Source: Paracoccus lutimaris (GTDB taxonomy: Bacteria; Pseudomonadota; Alphaproteobacteria; Rhodobacterales; Rhodobacteraceae). From it: a stretch of 64,000 nucleotides of DNA. The DNA is taken from positions 45,399 to 109,398 of the forward strand of contig NZ_QPJL01000012.1 of the NCBI RefSeq assembly GCF_003337565.1, in the 5' to 3' direction. Position numbers and translations under genes: made by a program. The notes beneath the pieces are model-generated. The model worked only from the letters and a program-made list of their open reading frames with translations, did no database searches and was not told the DNA's origin. This document shows positions 35,277-44,130 of the stretch, piece after piece (within the stretch, counting starts at the first letter, position 1; each line of letters begins with the position of its first letter).

Positions 35277-36235
35277 TTCGAGCCCTCCCCGGACAGATCG
35301 ACGCGGCCCAGCCAGATATACAGGCTGACGAACACGGCGATGATGGCGAAAAGAAGGGTCGATTGCGCCGCGCCATAGGCGAACTTGTCGAAATCGATCA
35401 TGTTTTCCCGACTGATGACGGACATGGTCTTGGTGGCGGCCGAATTCGGCGTCAGCACATAGACCAGATCGAAGATGCGCAGCGCGTCCAGCATGCGGAA
35501 GATCACGGCAACCATCAGCGCCGGCTTGATCAGCGGCAGCGTGACCTTGAAGAAGACCTTGACCGGGTTGATGCCGTCGATCTTCGCCGCCTCGTAGATG
35601 TCGCGCGGCACCATCTGCAGCCCGGCAAGGATCAGCAGCGCCATGAAGGGCGTGGTTTTCCAGATATCGACCAGCAGCACCGCCGTCATCGCGGTGTCGG
35701 GGCTGGCGGTCCATGCCACCTTCTGGCTCAGCAGGCCAAGGCTCATGCCGATATCGTTCAGGATCCCGAACTGGTCGTTCAGCATCCATGCCCACATCTT
35801 GGCCGAAACGATGGTCGGGATCGCCCAGGGGATCAGGATCGCGGCGCGCACGAAGGCGCGGCCCTTGAATTCGGCATTCAGCACCAGGGCCACGATCAGG
35901 CCAAGGCAGGTCTCGAAGAAGACCGAGACAAAGGAAAAGCGGATGGTGTTCCAGACCGCGTTCCACCAGGCCGGATCGACCAGCGTGCCGCGCCAGACCA
36001 CCTTGCCCGACGAAAGCGTCCGCATGGACAGGTAATTGTCAAAGCCGATCCATTCGCCGCCATAAAGGTTCGACAGCGTGGTGTTGGTCAGCGAGAACCA
36101 GATCGTGCGTCCAAGCGGCCAGGCCGCAACGCAGAACAGCGCGAAAAGCATGGGGGCCAGAAACCAGAATGCCGCCCTTTGCCGACGCTGCCGCAGGCTG
36201 GGACCGCTGGCGCGGCCCGCGATACGGTCAGTCAT
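35273..36235 (-). CDS. thuF: Disaccharide ABC transporter permease (MalF type)
   Basis: This 320-residue permease has six helices and the EAA motif YEAAKIDGINPVKVFFKV near residue 210. The N-terminus is arginine-rich (RQRRQRAAFWFLAPML), as in MalF-type proteins. GAGGAGTTT precedes the ATG. A hairpin in the 80-bp gap separates it from the binding-protein gene. It is the second gene of the thu operon. Confidence 0.9.
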   Translation of the reverse strand: MTDRIAGRASGPSLRQRRQRAAFWFLAPMLFALFCVAAWPLGRTIWFSLTNTTLSNLYGGEWIGFDNYLSMRTLSSGKVVWRGTLVDPAWWNAVWNTIRFSFVSVFFETCLGLIVALVLNAEFKGRAFVRAAILIPWAIPTIVSAKMWAWMLNDQFGILNDIGMSLGLLSQKVAWTASPDTAMTAVLLVDIWKTTPFMALLILAGLQMVPRDIYEAAKIDGINPVKVFFKVTLPLIKPALMVAVIFRMLDALRIFDLVYVLTPNSAATKTMSVISRENMIDFDKFAYGAAQSTLLFAIIAVFVSLYIWLGRVDLSGEGSK

Positions 36236-36273
36236 GGGGGAAACTCCTCATAAGGCCAAAGGCCGTGGGCACG

Positions 36274-36299
36274 GGGCTGGCGCGAGGTCTCGCCAGCCC
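36274..36299 (-). repeat. Hairpin between thuE and thuF
   Basis: GGGCTGGCG (36274-36282) pairs perfectly with CGCCAGCCC (36291-36299) around an 8-nt loop. It occupies the gap after the binding-protein gene, the same position as the smoE-smoF and fbpA-fbpB hairpins. Confidence 0.55.
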
Positions 36300-36315
36300 G
36301 CTGAGGCAGGGCGGA

Positions 36316-37593
36316 TTACCAGCCGGAACCTTGCATGTCGCTCAGGTCCAGTTCCAGCAGCTCAAGGTTCTCGGCGGCGGTGCCGGTGCCCGACAGCGTG
36401 TCATGGACAGCCGACCAGAAGCGGGCCGAAACCTCGTTATACTTGCCCTTGGTCGGGCCCGAGGGGCGCGGCACGGCATTGGCGAAGATGTCCTTCCAGC
36501 GCGGCACGATCGGCACGGCCGTGGCGATCTCGGCATCGTCGTAAAGCGCCATCACCGTGGGCAACTGGCTGTCCAGCATCGAGCGGCGCTTCTGCCCCTC
36601 GGCCGAGGCCAGATACAGCGCCAGATCGATCGCCGCCTCCTGCTTGGTCGAGAACTTGGACACGGCGACGTTCCAGCCGCCCAGCGTCGCCGCCGAGCCG
36701 CCCTCGGCGGTGCCGGCGGGCAGCGGCGCCACGTCGAACTTGCCCTTGACGGCGCTGTCATCGCCGCCGCTCAGGCCGAAGGCATAGGGCCAGTTGCGCA
36801 TGAAGACCGCGTTGCCGGTCTGCCAGACGCCGCGGGCATCCTCTTCCTTATGGGCCAGCACGCCCTCGGGGCTGATGGTGCCGACCCAGCTTTTCGCCAT
36901 GTCCAGCGCCTGCACCGCATGTTCGTTATTGACCGAGATGGTGCCGTCGGCCTCGATGATCTGGCCGCCGCCAAAGGACTTGATCCATTCCAGCGCGTCG
37001 CAGGTCAGCCCCTCATAGGCATTGCCCTGCCAGACATAGCCCCAGATATCCGCCTGCCCCGCCGCACGCTCGCCATCCTGGATCAGCTTGGCGGTCTCGG
37101 TCAGTTCGGCCCAGGTCTTGGGCACTTCCTTGCCGTATTTCTCCAGCAGATCGGTGCGGTAATAAAGCGCCGGCGCGTCGGTGAACAGCGGCAGCGCCAC
37201 CAGCTTGCCGCCCGCCGTCTGGCTTTCGATGACCGAGGGGAAATGCTGCGGCACGATATCCTTGGCCGCCTCGGTCAGGTCGACGAAATAGTCGGAAAGC
37301 TGCGGCGCCCAGATCACGTCGGTCTGATACAGGTCGACATCGGTGGTGCCCGCCGCCAGCCACAGCCGGTATTGCGCGAACTGGTCCGAGCTGGAGTTCG
37401 GCATCGGCACCAGCGTGACCGTGTGGCCGGTCCGCTCTTCCCAGGGCTTGACGATTTCCTTGAAATTCTCGGCCTGCTTGCCGACGCCGCCGGCGACATA
37501 GAACAGCTCATCGGCCATGGCGGGCAATGCGGCGCAGCCCATCAGAGCGGCGATCAAGGCCGGACGCAGGGCGCCCCGGTTAAACTTCGTCAT
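36316..37593 (-). CDS. thuE: Disaccharide ABC transporter periplasmic binding protein
   Basis: This 425-residue extracellular solute-binding protein has a signal peptide (ALRPALIAALMGCAALPAMA, cut after AMA) and a mature start DELFYVAGGVGKQAENFKEIV. The large alpha/beta fold and length match trehalose/maltose-type binding proteins. The N-terminal spacing and operon order with two permeases, an ATPase, thuA and thuB indicate a trehalose, sucrose or maltitol ligand. GGGGAGGAAC precedes the ATG. A perfect inverted repeat lies 70 bp upstream. Confidence 0.88.
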   Translation of the reverse strand: MTKFNRGALRPALIAALMGCAALPAMADELFYVAGGVGKQAENFKEIVKPWEERTGHTVTLVPMPNSSSDQFAQYRLWLAAGTTDVDLYQTDVIWAPQLSDYFVDLTEAAKDIVPQHFPSVIESQTAGGKLVALPLFTDAPALYYRTDLLEKYGKEVPKTWAELTETAKLIQDGERAAGQADIWGYVWQGNAYEGLTCDALEWIKSFGGGQIIEADGTISVNNEHAVQALDMAKSWVGTISPEGVLAHKEEDARGVWQTGNAVFMRNWPYAFGLSGGDDSAVKGKFDVAPLPAGTAEGGSAATLGGWNVAVSKFSTKQEAAIDLALYLASAEGQKRRSMLDSQLPTVMALYDDAEIATAVPIVPRWKDIFANAVPRPSGPTKGKYNEVSARFWSAVHDTLSGTGTAAENLELLELDLSDMQGSGW

Positions 37594-37975
37594 GCAGTTC
37601 CTCCCCTGAAATCCCGGTGCCTCCCAGCACCTGAAGCATTGGAACCCCGCATGGCGCGACGCTCCGAAACCTTTCGGAAAGAATTAACCGATCATTCCCG
37701 TCAGGTCAACGATTCGTGACAGGACAAACAACGCCTGCGCGAGCGAGGAACAGATTCCACGGTCCAGACGGCAGAATTTCGAGAGAATATGCCGGTCAGC
37801 GCCGGATTTTTGGTTAAAATGCGCAAAAGCAGCCTGAGCGGCCCCCGGAAATCGGGTCAGAGGCGCTGTCTTTTCCCGCAAAAACGCTGCAATGCAGCGA
37901 TCCAAAACATTTCGGAAGACAGAATGGCCCCGGGCCAGATGCGGCGCCGGGGGGAGGACCGGCGCCGCGCCACGA
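37594..37975. promoter_or_regulatory. thuE upstream region (382 bp non-coding) with operator candidate
   Basis: No gene is supported here; short open frames on both strands lack good composition and ribosome sites. The notable element is the perfect inverted repeat TCCGAAA-CC-TTTCGGA at 37663-37678, about 70 bp upstream of the thuE ATG. A related TTTCGGAA occurs again at 37910-37917. These could be operator sites for the thu operon. The known rhizobial regulator is a LacI-family protein (ThuR), but no regulator gene is linked here. Confidence 0.5.
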
Positions 37976-38596
37976 TCAGCTGCCGAGCAGCCGCCGCAGA
38001 CTGGTCATCGCCCGCTCATGCTCTTCCTGATAGCCGATCAGGCCGGCATATTGGCCGTCGCGGTCGAAAAGCAGCATGGTCGAGGAATGATCCATGTTAT
38101 AGCCGCCGCTCTGGGTCGGCGATTTTCTGGCATAGATGCGAAAGGCCTTGATTGCCTTTGCAATTTCTTCGGGCGAGCCGGACACCCCCACGACGCCCGG
38201 CACCCAGGACACATAGTCGCGCAGGATATCGACCGGGTCGCGTTCGGGATCGACGGTGACGAAGAACACCCGCAGATCCTTGGCCTTGTCGCCCAGTTCC
38301 TGCTGCCAGGTGGCGATGTCGCCCAGGGTGGTCGGGCAGACATCGGGGCAATGGGTAAAGCCGAAGAACACCGCCGAGGGCTGCCCCTTCAGCGTCTCGG
38401 CCGTGAAGGTGCTGCCATCGGTGGCGGCAAGGCGATAATCGCCCTGCCCCAGTTGCGTGGTTCCAAGCTCGGCGACCTCGGTCAGCCGCGGCGCGCCGAA
38501 CTTCAGCCAGCCAAGACCCGCCAGCGCGACCAGAACCAGTGCCCAAAGCACCAGCCGCAGGCGGCGCAGCCCGGATTTCGGTTCAGTGGCCGGCAT
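37976..38596 (-). CDS. SCO1/SenC/PrrC-family copper chaperone for cytochrome oxidase
   Basis: This 206-residue protein is anchored by one N-terminal helix (LVLWALVLVALAGLGWL), with the thioredoxin-like domain in the periplasm. The copper motif is FTHCPDVCP (CxxxC), and the third ligand is the histidine in NMDHSSTM. Sco proteins deliver copper to the CuA site of cytochrome c oxidase and can act as thiol reductases. The start at 38596 overlaps the YcnI-PCuAC gene by 14 nt, so the two proteins are coupled. Confidence 0.93.
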   Translation of the reverse strand: MPATEPKSGLRRLRLVLWALVLVALAGLGWLKFGAPRLTEVAELGTTQLGQGDYRLAATDGSTFTAETLKGQPSAVFFGFTHCPDVCPTTLGDIATWQQELGDKAKDLRVFFVTVDPERDPVDILRDYVSWVPGVVGVSGSPEEIAKAIKAFRIYARKSPTQSGGYNMDHSSTMLLFDRDGQYAGLIGYQEEHERAMTSLRRLLGS

Positions 38597-39593
38597 GCTT
38601 CTTGTCCTCATGCTTGCCGCCCTGCATCGCGTCAACGGCATCGCGCGCAAGGACGGTCATCGGCAGTTCGACCTCGCCGGCCTTTTCAAAGGTCAGCTTG
38701 ACCTTGATCTGATCGCCCGCCAGCAGCGGCTGTTTCAGTTCCATGAACATCAGATGCAGCCCGCCGGGCACCAGTTCGACCGTCTCGCCAGCCGGGATCG
38801 GCAGGCCCTCGGGCAGTTCGCGCATCTTCATCACGTCGCCCACCATCTCCATGTCATGGATCTCGCCATGGCCCGAGATGGCATCGGCGCTGATGCTGAC
38901 CAGACGATCATCGCCACCGGCATTGGTGATGGTCAGGAAGCCACCCGCGACCGGAGCCTTCGGCAGCGAGGCGCGGGAATAGGGTTTGGACAGCGTCAGA
39001 TCGCCCAGCACGACCGGCGCCACCGCATCCAGATCGGGCACCGCCGCCTGGGCGCCGTGACCATGGCCATGACCGGGCTTGGCTACGGCTTCGGTCACCG
39101 TCAGGCCGGGCGCGGGGTTCGGCAGGTCCTGATTGCCGGTGGTGTCGGTCCAGTCGGCGGTGCCGCTGGCGCATTCCTGCACGGTCTGGAAATACAGCAC
39201 CGTGCCCGGCGCGACCTCGGGTCCGACCGTGCCGCGCAGCACGAATTCGTCATACCAGTCGTCCTGCAGATCGCCGCCCGACCAGACCACCTCACGCGTG
39301 CCCTCGGTCATCTGCTTGCCGTGATTGTCGAAGGGGGTGGCATAGGCGCCCTTGACGGTTTCCAGCGTCCAGCCCGCCTTGGGCATGGGCTTGGCGTTAT
39401 AGAAGCCTTCGGGCAGCTTGACGCGCAGGGTATGGGTCGCCTCGCCCTTGCAGCCATGGCCGATGCGGATGACGGCGCGATAGGCGGCGCCGGCGGGGGC
39501 CTCTTTGGCCTCCAGCGTGGCATGGGCCAGCACGGGGGTCGAGGCAAGGCCAAGGAACGCAGCGCCAAGGGCGCCAAGGATATGTTTTTGCAT
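38583..39593 (-). CDS. YcnI (DUF1775) - PCuAC fused copper chaperone
   Basis: This 336-residue secreted protein has a signal peptide ending before HATLEAKEAPAG. The N-terminal domain (to about 165) is YcnI/DUF1775-like, starting with the histidine that binds copper in YcnI proteins and carrying conserved tryptophans. A His/Gly linker (PGHGHGHG, near residue 180) leads to a PCuAC domain with H-x10-M and H-x-M ligands (IHDMEMVGDVMKM and LHLMFM). The tail KHEDKKHAGH adds histidines. It probably carries copper in the periplasm for Sco and oxidase assembly. Confidence 0.88.
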   Translation of the reverse strand: MQKHILGALGAAFLGLASTPVLAHATLEAKEAPAGAAYRAVIRIGHGCKGEATHTLRVKLPEGFYNAKPMPKAGWTLETVKGAYATPFDNHGKQMTEGTREVVWSGGDLQDDWYDEFVLRGTVGPEVAPGTVLYFQTVQECASGTADWTDTTGNQDLPNPAPGLTVTEAVAKPGHGHGHGAQAAVPDLDAVAPVVLGDLTLSKPYSRASLPKAPVAGGFLTITNAGGDDRLVSISADAISGHGEIHDMEMVGDVMKMRELPEGLPIPAGETVELVPGGLHLMFMELKQPLLAGDQIKVKLTFEKAGEVELPMTVLARDAVDAMQGGKHEDKKHAGH

Positions 39594-39661
39594 GATGTTA
39601 TCTCGTCTGATGCTGTGATCGCGCCCCGGCGCAAGGGCCGGTGGCGCAGGGAAAGGCCGGC

Positions 39662-40099
39662 TCAGACGAAGGCCGGCGGTCCCCGGGCCGAGGGGACCAG
39701 CACATCGGCGCGGCGCAGATGCGCGGGCAGATCCCCGGCAAAGGCCGGCATCGCCAGCACCGGCAGGGGCGCGGCCAGACCGGGGCTGGCAATCTCCAGC
39801 AGCGGCTGGCCATGGGGTGCCCAGTGACACACGGAATGGCTGTCGGCATGATCGTCATGGGGCGCTTTTTCGGTCAGGCGGCCGTCAGCGCCCATGACCA
39901 TTTCGACCGTGCCGCCATCGCCTGCGCAAAGCACGACGGTGACGCCGCCCTGCGCGTCGCGCGCCAGCATGGTGCCCGACATCATCAGCGACAAAAGCAG
40001 GAAGGGGATCAGCGCCAGCAGGCCGGACAACCGCAAGGGAAGCCGGCTGCGACCTGATCTGTCCCCCTGTCCGGCCAAGGATTGCATTCTGACGCCCAT
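39662..40099 (-). CDS. DUF2946-like small membrane-associated protein, copper locus
   Basis: The product has about 145 residues. After an arginine-rich start comes one hydrophobic helix (LRLSGLLALIPFLLLSLMMS), then an exported region with VTVVLCAG, the His/Cys cluster HDDHADSHSVCHWAPHGQ and a proline-rich tail. The cluster is typical of DUF2946 proteins found next to copper genes and might bind metal. The ATG at 40099 has AGGA upstream; 40087 is an alternative. It is first in a three-gene unit with the YcnI-PCuAC fusion and Sco. Confidence 0.7.
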   Translation of the reverse strand: MGVRMQSLAGQGDRSGRSRLPLRLSGLLALIPFLLLSLMMSGTMLARDAQGGVTVVLCAGDGGTVEMVMGADGRLTEKAPHDDHADSHSVCHWAPHGQPLLEIASPGLAAPLPVLAMPAFAGDLPAHLRRADVLVPSARGPPAFV

Positions 40100-40185
40100 G
40101 AATTTCCTGCGCCCGACCTGCCAGAAAAGCCCGGCAGACGAAAGAGGCATTTGGACGCAGCCCGGTCCCGCGCCAGCAGAGACCG

Positions 40186-41841
40186 TCACCGCCGGATCGT
40201 CCGCGCCAGCACGATCACCGGCAGGATGCCAATGGCGACGATGATCAGCGCGGCGATGGCCGCGTCCTCATAGGTGCCACGCGCGGCCTCGCCATAAAGA
40301 TGGGTGGCGAGGGTCTCAAAATTCAGCGGCCGCAGCAGCAGCGTCGCCGGCAATTCCTTGACGCAATCGACAAAGATCAGCAGCCCCGCCGCCGCCAGCG
40401 CCGGGCGCGAGATCGGGACATGCACCTCGCGGAAGACGCCGGCCGGGGTGCGGCCCAGCGTGCGCGCCACATGGTCCAGCGATGGGGGAACCCGGCTCAG
40501 CCCGGATTCGATGCCGCCGGTGGCGATGGCCAGAAACCGCGCCGTATAGGCATAGATCAGCGCCGCCCCCGAGCCCAGCAGCAAAAGCCCCGGCCCGCTG
40601 CCCCAGATCGCCTGCGCCACGGCGTCGATCTGGCGGTCGGCCAAGGTGATCACCGGCAGCAGCCCGATGGCCAGGATCGTGCCCGGCACCGCATAGCCAA
40701 GCGTCGAGACCCGTGCCAAGGCTTGCGTGAAGCGCCCCGGCCGCAGCCGCGCAGCACCAGTCACCACCAGCCCCAGCCCGACGGCGATCAGTGTCGCGAT
40801 GGCGGCAAACATCGCGGTATTGCCCGCCTCGGCCACGATCCGCGGCGACAGGCCGGCAAAGACGTAACGCTCCCATGCCTCGATGGCCAGATAGGCGGCG
40901 GGGGCGGCAAAGCCGAAAGCGACCGGCAGCGCGCAGGCCAGCGTCGCCAAGGCCGCGCGCCAGCCGCGCAGCCGCACCCGCTTGATCGGCTGGCTGCGCT
41001 GTGCGCCCGCCGCATAGCGCTGGCGCTTGCGGCCGCGCCGCTCCAGCAGGATCAGCGCGGTCACGATGGCCAGCATCACCAGCGAAATCTGCGCCGCACC
41101 CGGCAGGTCCGAGCGATTGATCCAGGTCGAATAGACCGAAACCGTCATGGTGCGGACGCCCAGAAACTCGGCCGCGCCAATGTCATTGAGGGATTCCATC
41201 AGCGCCAGCGCCGTGCCCACCGCGACGGCGGGCCGCGCCAAAGGCAGCACCACGCGCCAGAAGGTCGCGACCGGCCCCGCCCCCAGCATGCGCGCCGCAT
41301 CCATCAGGTTGCCGGCCTGCATCGCGAACAGCGCCCGCACCGGCAGATAGACATAGGGGTAAAGCACCAGTCCCAAGAGCAGGATACAGCCCGGCATCGA
41401 GCGGATATCGGGCAGGCGCAGATCGCGCGGGCTGTCATAGCCCAGAATGTCGCGCAGCAGGCTTTGCACCGGCCCGACCGGGTGCAGAAGGTCCAGATAG
41501 GCATAGGCGACGATATAGGTCGGCACCGCCAGCGGCAGCAGCAGCGCCCAGCCAAAAATCCGCCGCCCCGGAAAATCGCAGGCTGCCACCAGCCAGGCCG
41601 AGATCGTGCCGATCGAGGCGACGATGACGCCCACCCCCGCCAGCAGGATCACCGTCTGGCTGGCCGCCGAGGGCAGGACGTTCTGGACCAGATGCGCCCA
41701 CAACCCCGGACTGCCCTGCGCGGCAAAGACAGCAAGCGCCAGCACGGGCATCAGAACAAGCGCGGCGACGGCCAATGCCGCCGCCTGCCAACCGATCCCG
41801 TTTCGGGCCATGCGGCCCTGTGTCATCCGTGCCAGTGCCAT
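40186..41841 (-). CDS. fbpB: Ferric iron ABC transporter permease (two fused permease domains)
   Basis: This protein of about 551 residues has twelve predicted helices in two halves, each with a permease loop (ARMLGAGPVATFWRVVLP and ARTLGRTPAGVFREVHVP). This is the FbpB/SfuB arrangement, where one polypeptide makes the whole channel. It imports Fe3+ delivered by FbpA. The start is uncertain: the ATG at 41841 is used, TTG at 41847 and ATG at 41826 are possible, and the hairpin before it hides any ribosome site. Confidence 0.9.
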   Translation of the reverse strand: MALARMTQGRMARNGIGWQAAALAVAALVLMPVLALAVFAAQGSPGLWAHLVQNVLPSAASQTVILLAGVGVIVASIGTISAWLVAACDFPGRRIFGWALLLPLAVPTYIVAYAYLDLLHPVGPVQSLLRDILGYDSPRDLRLPDIRSMPGCILLLGLVLYPYVYLPVRALFAMQAGNLMDAARMLGAGPVATFWRVVLPLARPAVAVGTALALMESLNDIGAAEFLGVRTMTVSVYSTWINRSDLPGAAQISLVMLAIVTALILLERRGRKRQRYAAGAQRSQPIKRVRLRGWRAALATLACALPVAFGFAAPAAYLAIEAWERYVFAGLSPRIVAEAGNTAMFAAIATLIAVGLGLVVTGAARLRPGRFTQALARVSTLGYAVPGTILAIGLLPVITLADRQIDAVAQAIWGSGPGLLLLGSGAALIYAYTARFLAIATGGIESGLSRVPPSLDHVARTLGRTPAGVFREVHVPISRPALAAAGLLIFVDCVKELPATLLLRPLNFETLATHLYGEAARGTYEDAAIAALIIVAIGILPVIVLARTIRR

Positions 41842-41847
41842 GCGCAA

Positions 41848-41868
41848 ACGGCCCCCGATGGGGGCCGT
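41848..41868 (-). repeat. Hairpin between fbpA and fbpB
   Basis: ACGGCCCCC (41848-41856) pairs perfectly with GGGGGCCGT (41860-41868) around GAT, followed on minus by TTTGCGC. It lies in the short gap between binding protein and permease and may act as a partial terminator. Confidence 0.6.
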
Positions 41869-41881
41869 CCTTTCGCTGAGT

Positions 41882-42901
41882 TCAGTTGTCGAAGCCCACG
41901 GCCTCGGTCAGTTCGCTGGCCTGCTTGCGCTTGGCCGCAACCTCGGTCAGGACCGAAGCATCCGCCTTGAGCTCGCCCAGTTCGGCGATCAGCGGCGCCA
42001 CGGCGGCCTTGGCGCTGACGGGGTATTCGTAATTCGCCTCGGCATAGATCTTTTGCGCGTCGTCCGAGGCCAGGTATTCCAGGAACTGGACCGCCGCATC
42101 CTTGTTCGGCGCATGCTTGGCGACCGCCGCACCGCTGATATTGACCTGCGTGCCGCCGTTTTCAAAGGTCGGCAGGATCACCTTGATCGCCTTGCCCCAT
42201 TCTTCCTGCTCGGGGCCGCCAGCGCCGCTGCGCATCAGGCCGACATAATACGAGTTGGCGATGCCGATTTCGCAGATGCCGCCCATGATGTCGCGCGCCA
42301 CGTCGCGGTCGCCGCCACCGGCCTTGCGCGCCAGGTTCGCCTTGACGCCTTCAAGCCAGGCCTTGGTCTCTTCCTCGCCGTGATGCAGCAGATAAGAGGC
42401 GGTCAGCGCCACGTTATAGGGATGCTGGCCCAAGCGGATGCAGACCTTGCCCTTCCATTCCGGCTTGGCGAGATCTTCATAGGTAAAGGTCGTCAGGTCC
42501 AGATCCTTGTCGGCGTAAAGGACGCGCGCACGCTGCGACAGCGCGAACCAGTTGCCGTCCTTGTCGCGCAGGTTCGCCGGAATGGCGGCCTCAAGCGCGG
42601 CCGAGCTGATCGGCTGGGTCAGGCCGCGATCGACCAGATCGGAGAGGTTGCCGATATCGACGGTCATCAGCACATCGGCGGGCGAGGCATCGCCCTCTTG
42701 CTCGACACGCTCGGGCATGCCGTCTTTCAGGAAGATCGTGTTGACCGTGATCCCGGTCTTTTCGGTGAAGGATGCTAGCAGCGGTTCAACCAGCTTCGGC
42801 TCGCGCGTCGTGTAAAGGTTCAGTTCCTCGGCATTCGCCGTCGCGACAGCCGCCTGTGCAGCGATCAGGGCGCCAAACAGGCCGGTGATTGCGGTTCGCA
42901 T
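41882..42901 (-). CDS. fbpA: Ferric iron ABC transporter periplasmic binding protein
   Basis: This 339-residue protein has a signal peptide (MRTAITGLFGALIAAQAAVA, cut near ANA) and a mature start EELNLYTTREPKLVEPLL typical of FbpA/AfuA. The tyrosine pair in IANSYYVGLM is the conserved iron-ligand site of the family. It binds Fe3+ in the periplasm for FbpB. AAGGAGGAC precedes the ATG. The ATPase gene is divergent, which splits the transporter over two transcripts. Confidence 0.93.
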   Translation of the reverse strand: MRTAITGLFGALIAAQAAVATANAEELNLYTTREPKLVEPLLASFTEKTGITVNTIFLKDGMPERVEQEGDASPADVLMTVDIGNLSDLVDRGLTQPISSAALEAAIPANLRDKDGNWFALSQRARVLYADKDLDLTTFTYEDLAKPEWKGKVCIRLGQHPYNVALTASYLLHHGEEETKAWLEGVKANLARKAGGGDRDVARDIMGGICEIGIANSYYVGLMRSGAGGPEQEEWGKAIKVILPTFENGGTQVNISGAAVAKHAPNKDAAVQFLEYLASDDAQKIYAEANYEYPVSAKAAVAPLIAELGELKADASVLTEVAAKRKQASELTEAVGFDN

Positions 42902-42948
42902 CTCAGTCCTCCTTGTGATTTCCTGATGCATTTACTAGGCTTCCGGCC

Positions 42949-42969
42949 AAAGTAAACTATAAAAGTAAA
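42949..42969. promoter_or_regulatory. AT-rich divergent fbpA/fbpC promoter with direct repeats
   Basis: AAAGTAAA occurs at 42949-42956 and again at 42962-42969, 13 bp apart, in the AT-rich gap between the divergent fbpA and fbpC starts. Such repeats could position a shared iron regulator. I do not see a clean match to Fur, Irr or RirA boxes. Confidence 0.35.
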
Positions 42970-43006
42970 GAATAGTCGTCTCATGGGCCTGTACGAGGGA
43001 AAGACG

Positions 43007-44107
43007 ATGAATGACGCAGCCAGCCCGATTCTATGGGCCAGCCAGAACTGGGCGCATATCGCCGCCCTGCCGGACGCCCCGCCGATGTTGCAGGTTGAGG
43101 CATTGTGTCGCAGCTTTGCCGACACGCCCGCGGTCCATGATGTCAGCTTCAGCGTCCCCAAGGGCGCGGTGACCTGCCTGCTTGGCCCCTCGGGCTGCGG
43201 CAAGTCGACCACCCTGCGCATGATCGCCGGGATTGAGCAGCCGGATTCCGGCAGTGTCCGCATCGACGGCAAGATCATGTCCGACGCCACCACATTCCTG
43301 CCGCCCGAGCGGCGCTGCATCGGGCTGGTCTTTCAGGATTTCGCGCTGTTTCCGCATCTGGATGTGGCAGCGAATATCGGCTTTGGCCTGCGCGGCAAGA
43401 TCGCGCCGCGGCGCATCGACGAATTGCTGGAACGCGTCGGCCTCAGCGGTTACGGCGCGAAATTCCCGCATGAGCTGTCGGGCGGCGAACAGCAGCGCAT
43501 CGCGCTGATCCGCGCCCTGGCGCCGCGCCCTTGCCTGATGCTGATGGACGAGCCCTTTTCCAGCCTTGACCACCGGCTGCGCGACGGGGTGCGCGACGCC
43601 ACGCTGGATCTTTTGCGCGACAGCGGCACCACCGTCCTGATGGTCACCCATGACCCCGAAGAGGCGATGCTGATGGGCGACCGCATCGCGGTCATGCGCC
43701 GTGGCCGCCTGATCCAGGAAGGCCGCCCGCATGAGCTTTATGACCGCCCCGTCGATCGCGGGGTCGCCGCCTTCTTTTCCGACCTGAACCGGCTTGAGGG
43801 GCGCGTCTCGCAAGGCAGCATCGCAACGCCGCTGGGCCGCTTCCCCGCCCCCGGTCTGCCTGATGGCAGCTGCGCCGAGGTGGTCATCCGTCCCCAGCAC
43901 CTGACGCCCACCGCCCATGGCGGCGCGCTGGCCCGCGTCACCCGCGCCCGCTATCTGGGCCGGGAAAGCCTGATCGAACTGCATCTGGACGGCACCGGTC
44001 TGGCGTTGAAGGCACGGGTGCCCGGCCTGCTTCTGCCCGAGCCGGGCAGCAGCATCCGCATCGGCGCCGACCCGGAATTCGCACTTATCCTGCCCTGCGG
44101 TGATTGA
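43007..44107 (+). CDS. fbpC: Ferric iron ABC transporter ATP-binding protein
   Basis: The protein has 366 residues from the ATG at 43007, which has GAGGGAAAG upstream; ATG 42983 is possible but has no ribosome site. The ATPase has Walker [11 protein letters not shown], signature LSGGEQQRI, Walker B LMLMDEPFSSLD and a C-terminal TOBE-like domain (VVIRPQHLTP). About 26 extra residues precede the ATPase domain, more than usual. It powers FbpB. Divergent placement from fbpA-fbpB suggests co-regulation from the gap between them. Confidence 0.9.
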   Translation: MNDAASPILWASQNWAHIAALPDAPPMLQVEALCRSFADTPAVHDVSFSVPKGAVTCLLGPSGCGKSTTLRMIAGIEQPDSGSVRIDGKIMSDATTFLPPERRCIGLVFQDFALFPHLDVAANIGFGLRGKIAPRRIDELLERVGLSGYGAKFPHELSGGEQQRIALIRALAPRPCLMLMDEPFSSLDHRLRDGVRDATLDLLRDSGTTVLMVTHDPEEAMLMGDRIAVMRRGRLIQEGRPHELYDRPVDRGVAAFFSDLNRLEGRVSQGSIATPLGRFPAPGLPDGSCAEVVIRPQHLTPTAHGGALARVTRARYLGRESLIELHLDGTGLALKARVPGLLLPEPGSSIRIGADPEFALILPCGD

Positions 44108-44130
44108 TGTGAGAATCAATTCACTGCATG

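Noticed and set aside
36316..37593. Assigning thuE as a glycerol-3-phosphate or polyol binding protein
   Set aside because: The fold is shared by several sugars; linked thuA/thuB favours a disaccharide, although this remains inference.
37684..37905. 73-residue frame on minus in the thuE upstream gap
   Set aside because: No ribosome site, no recognisable features, and composition unlike neighbouring genes.
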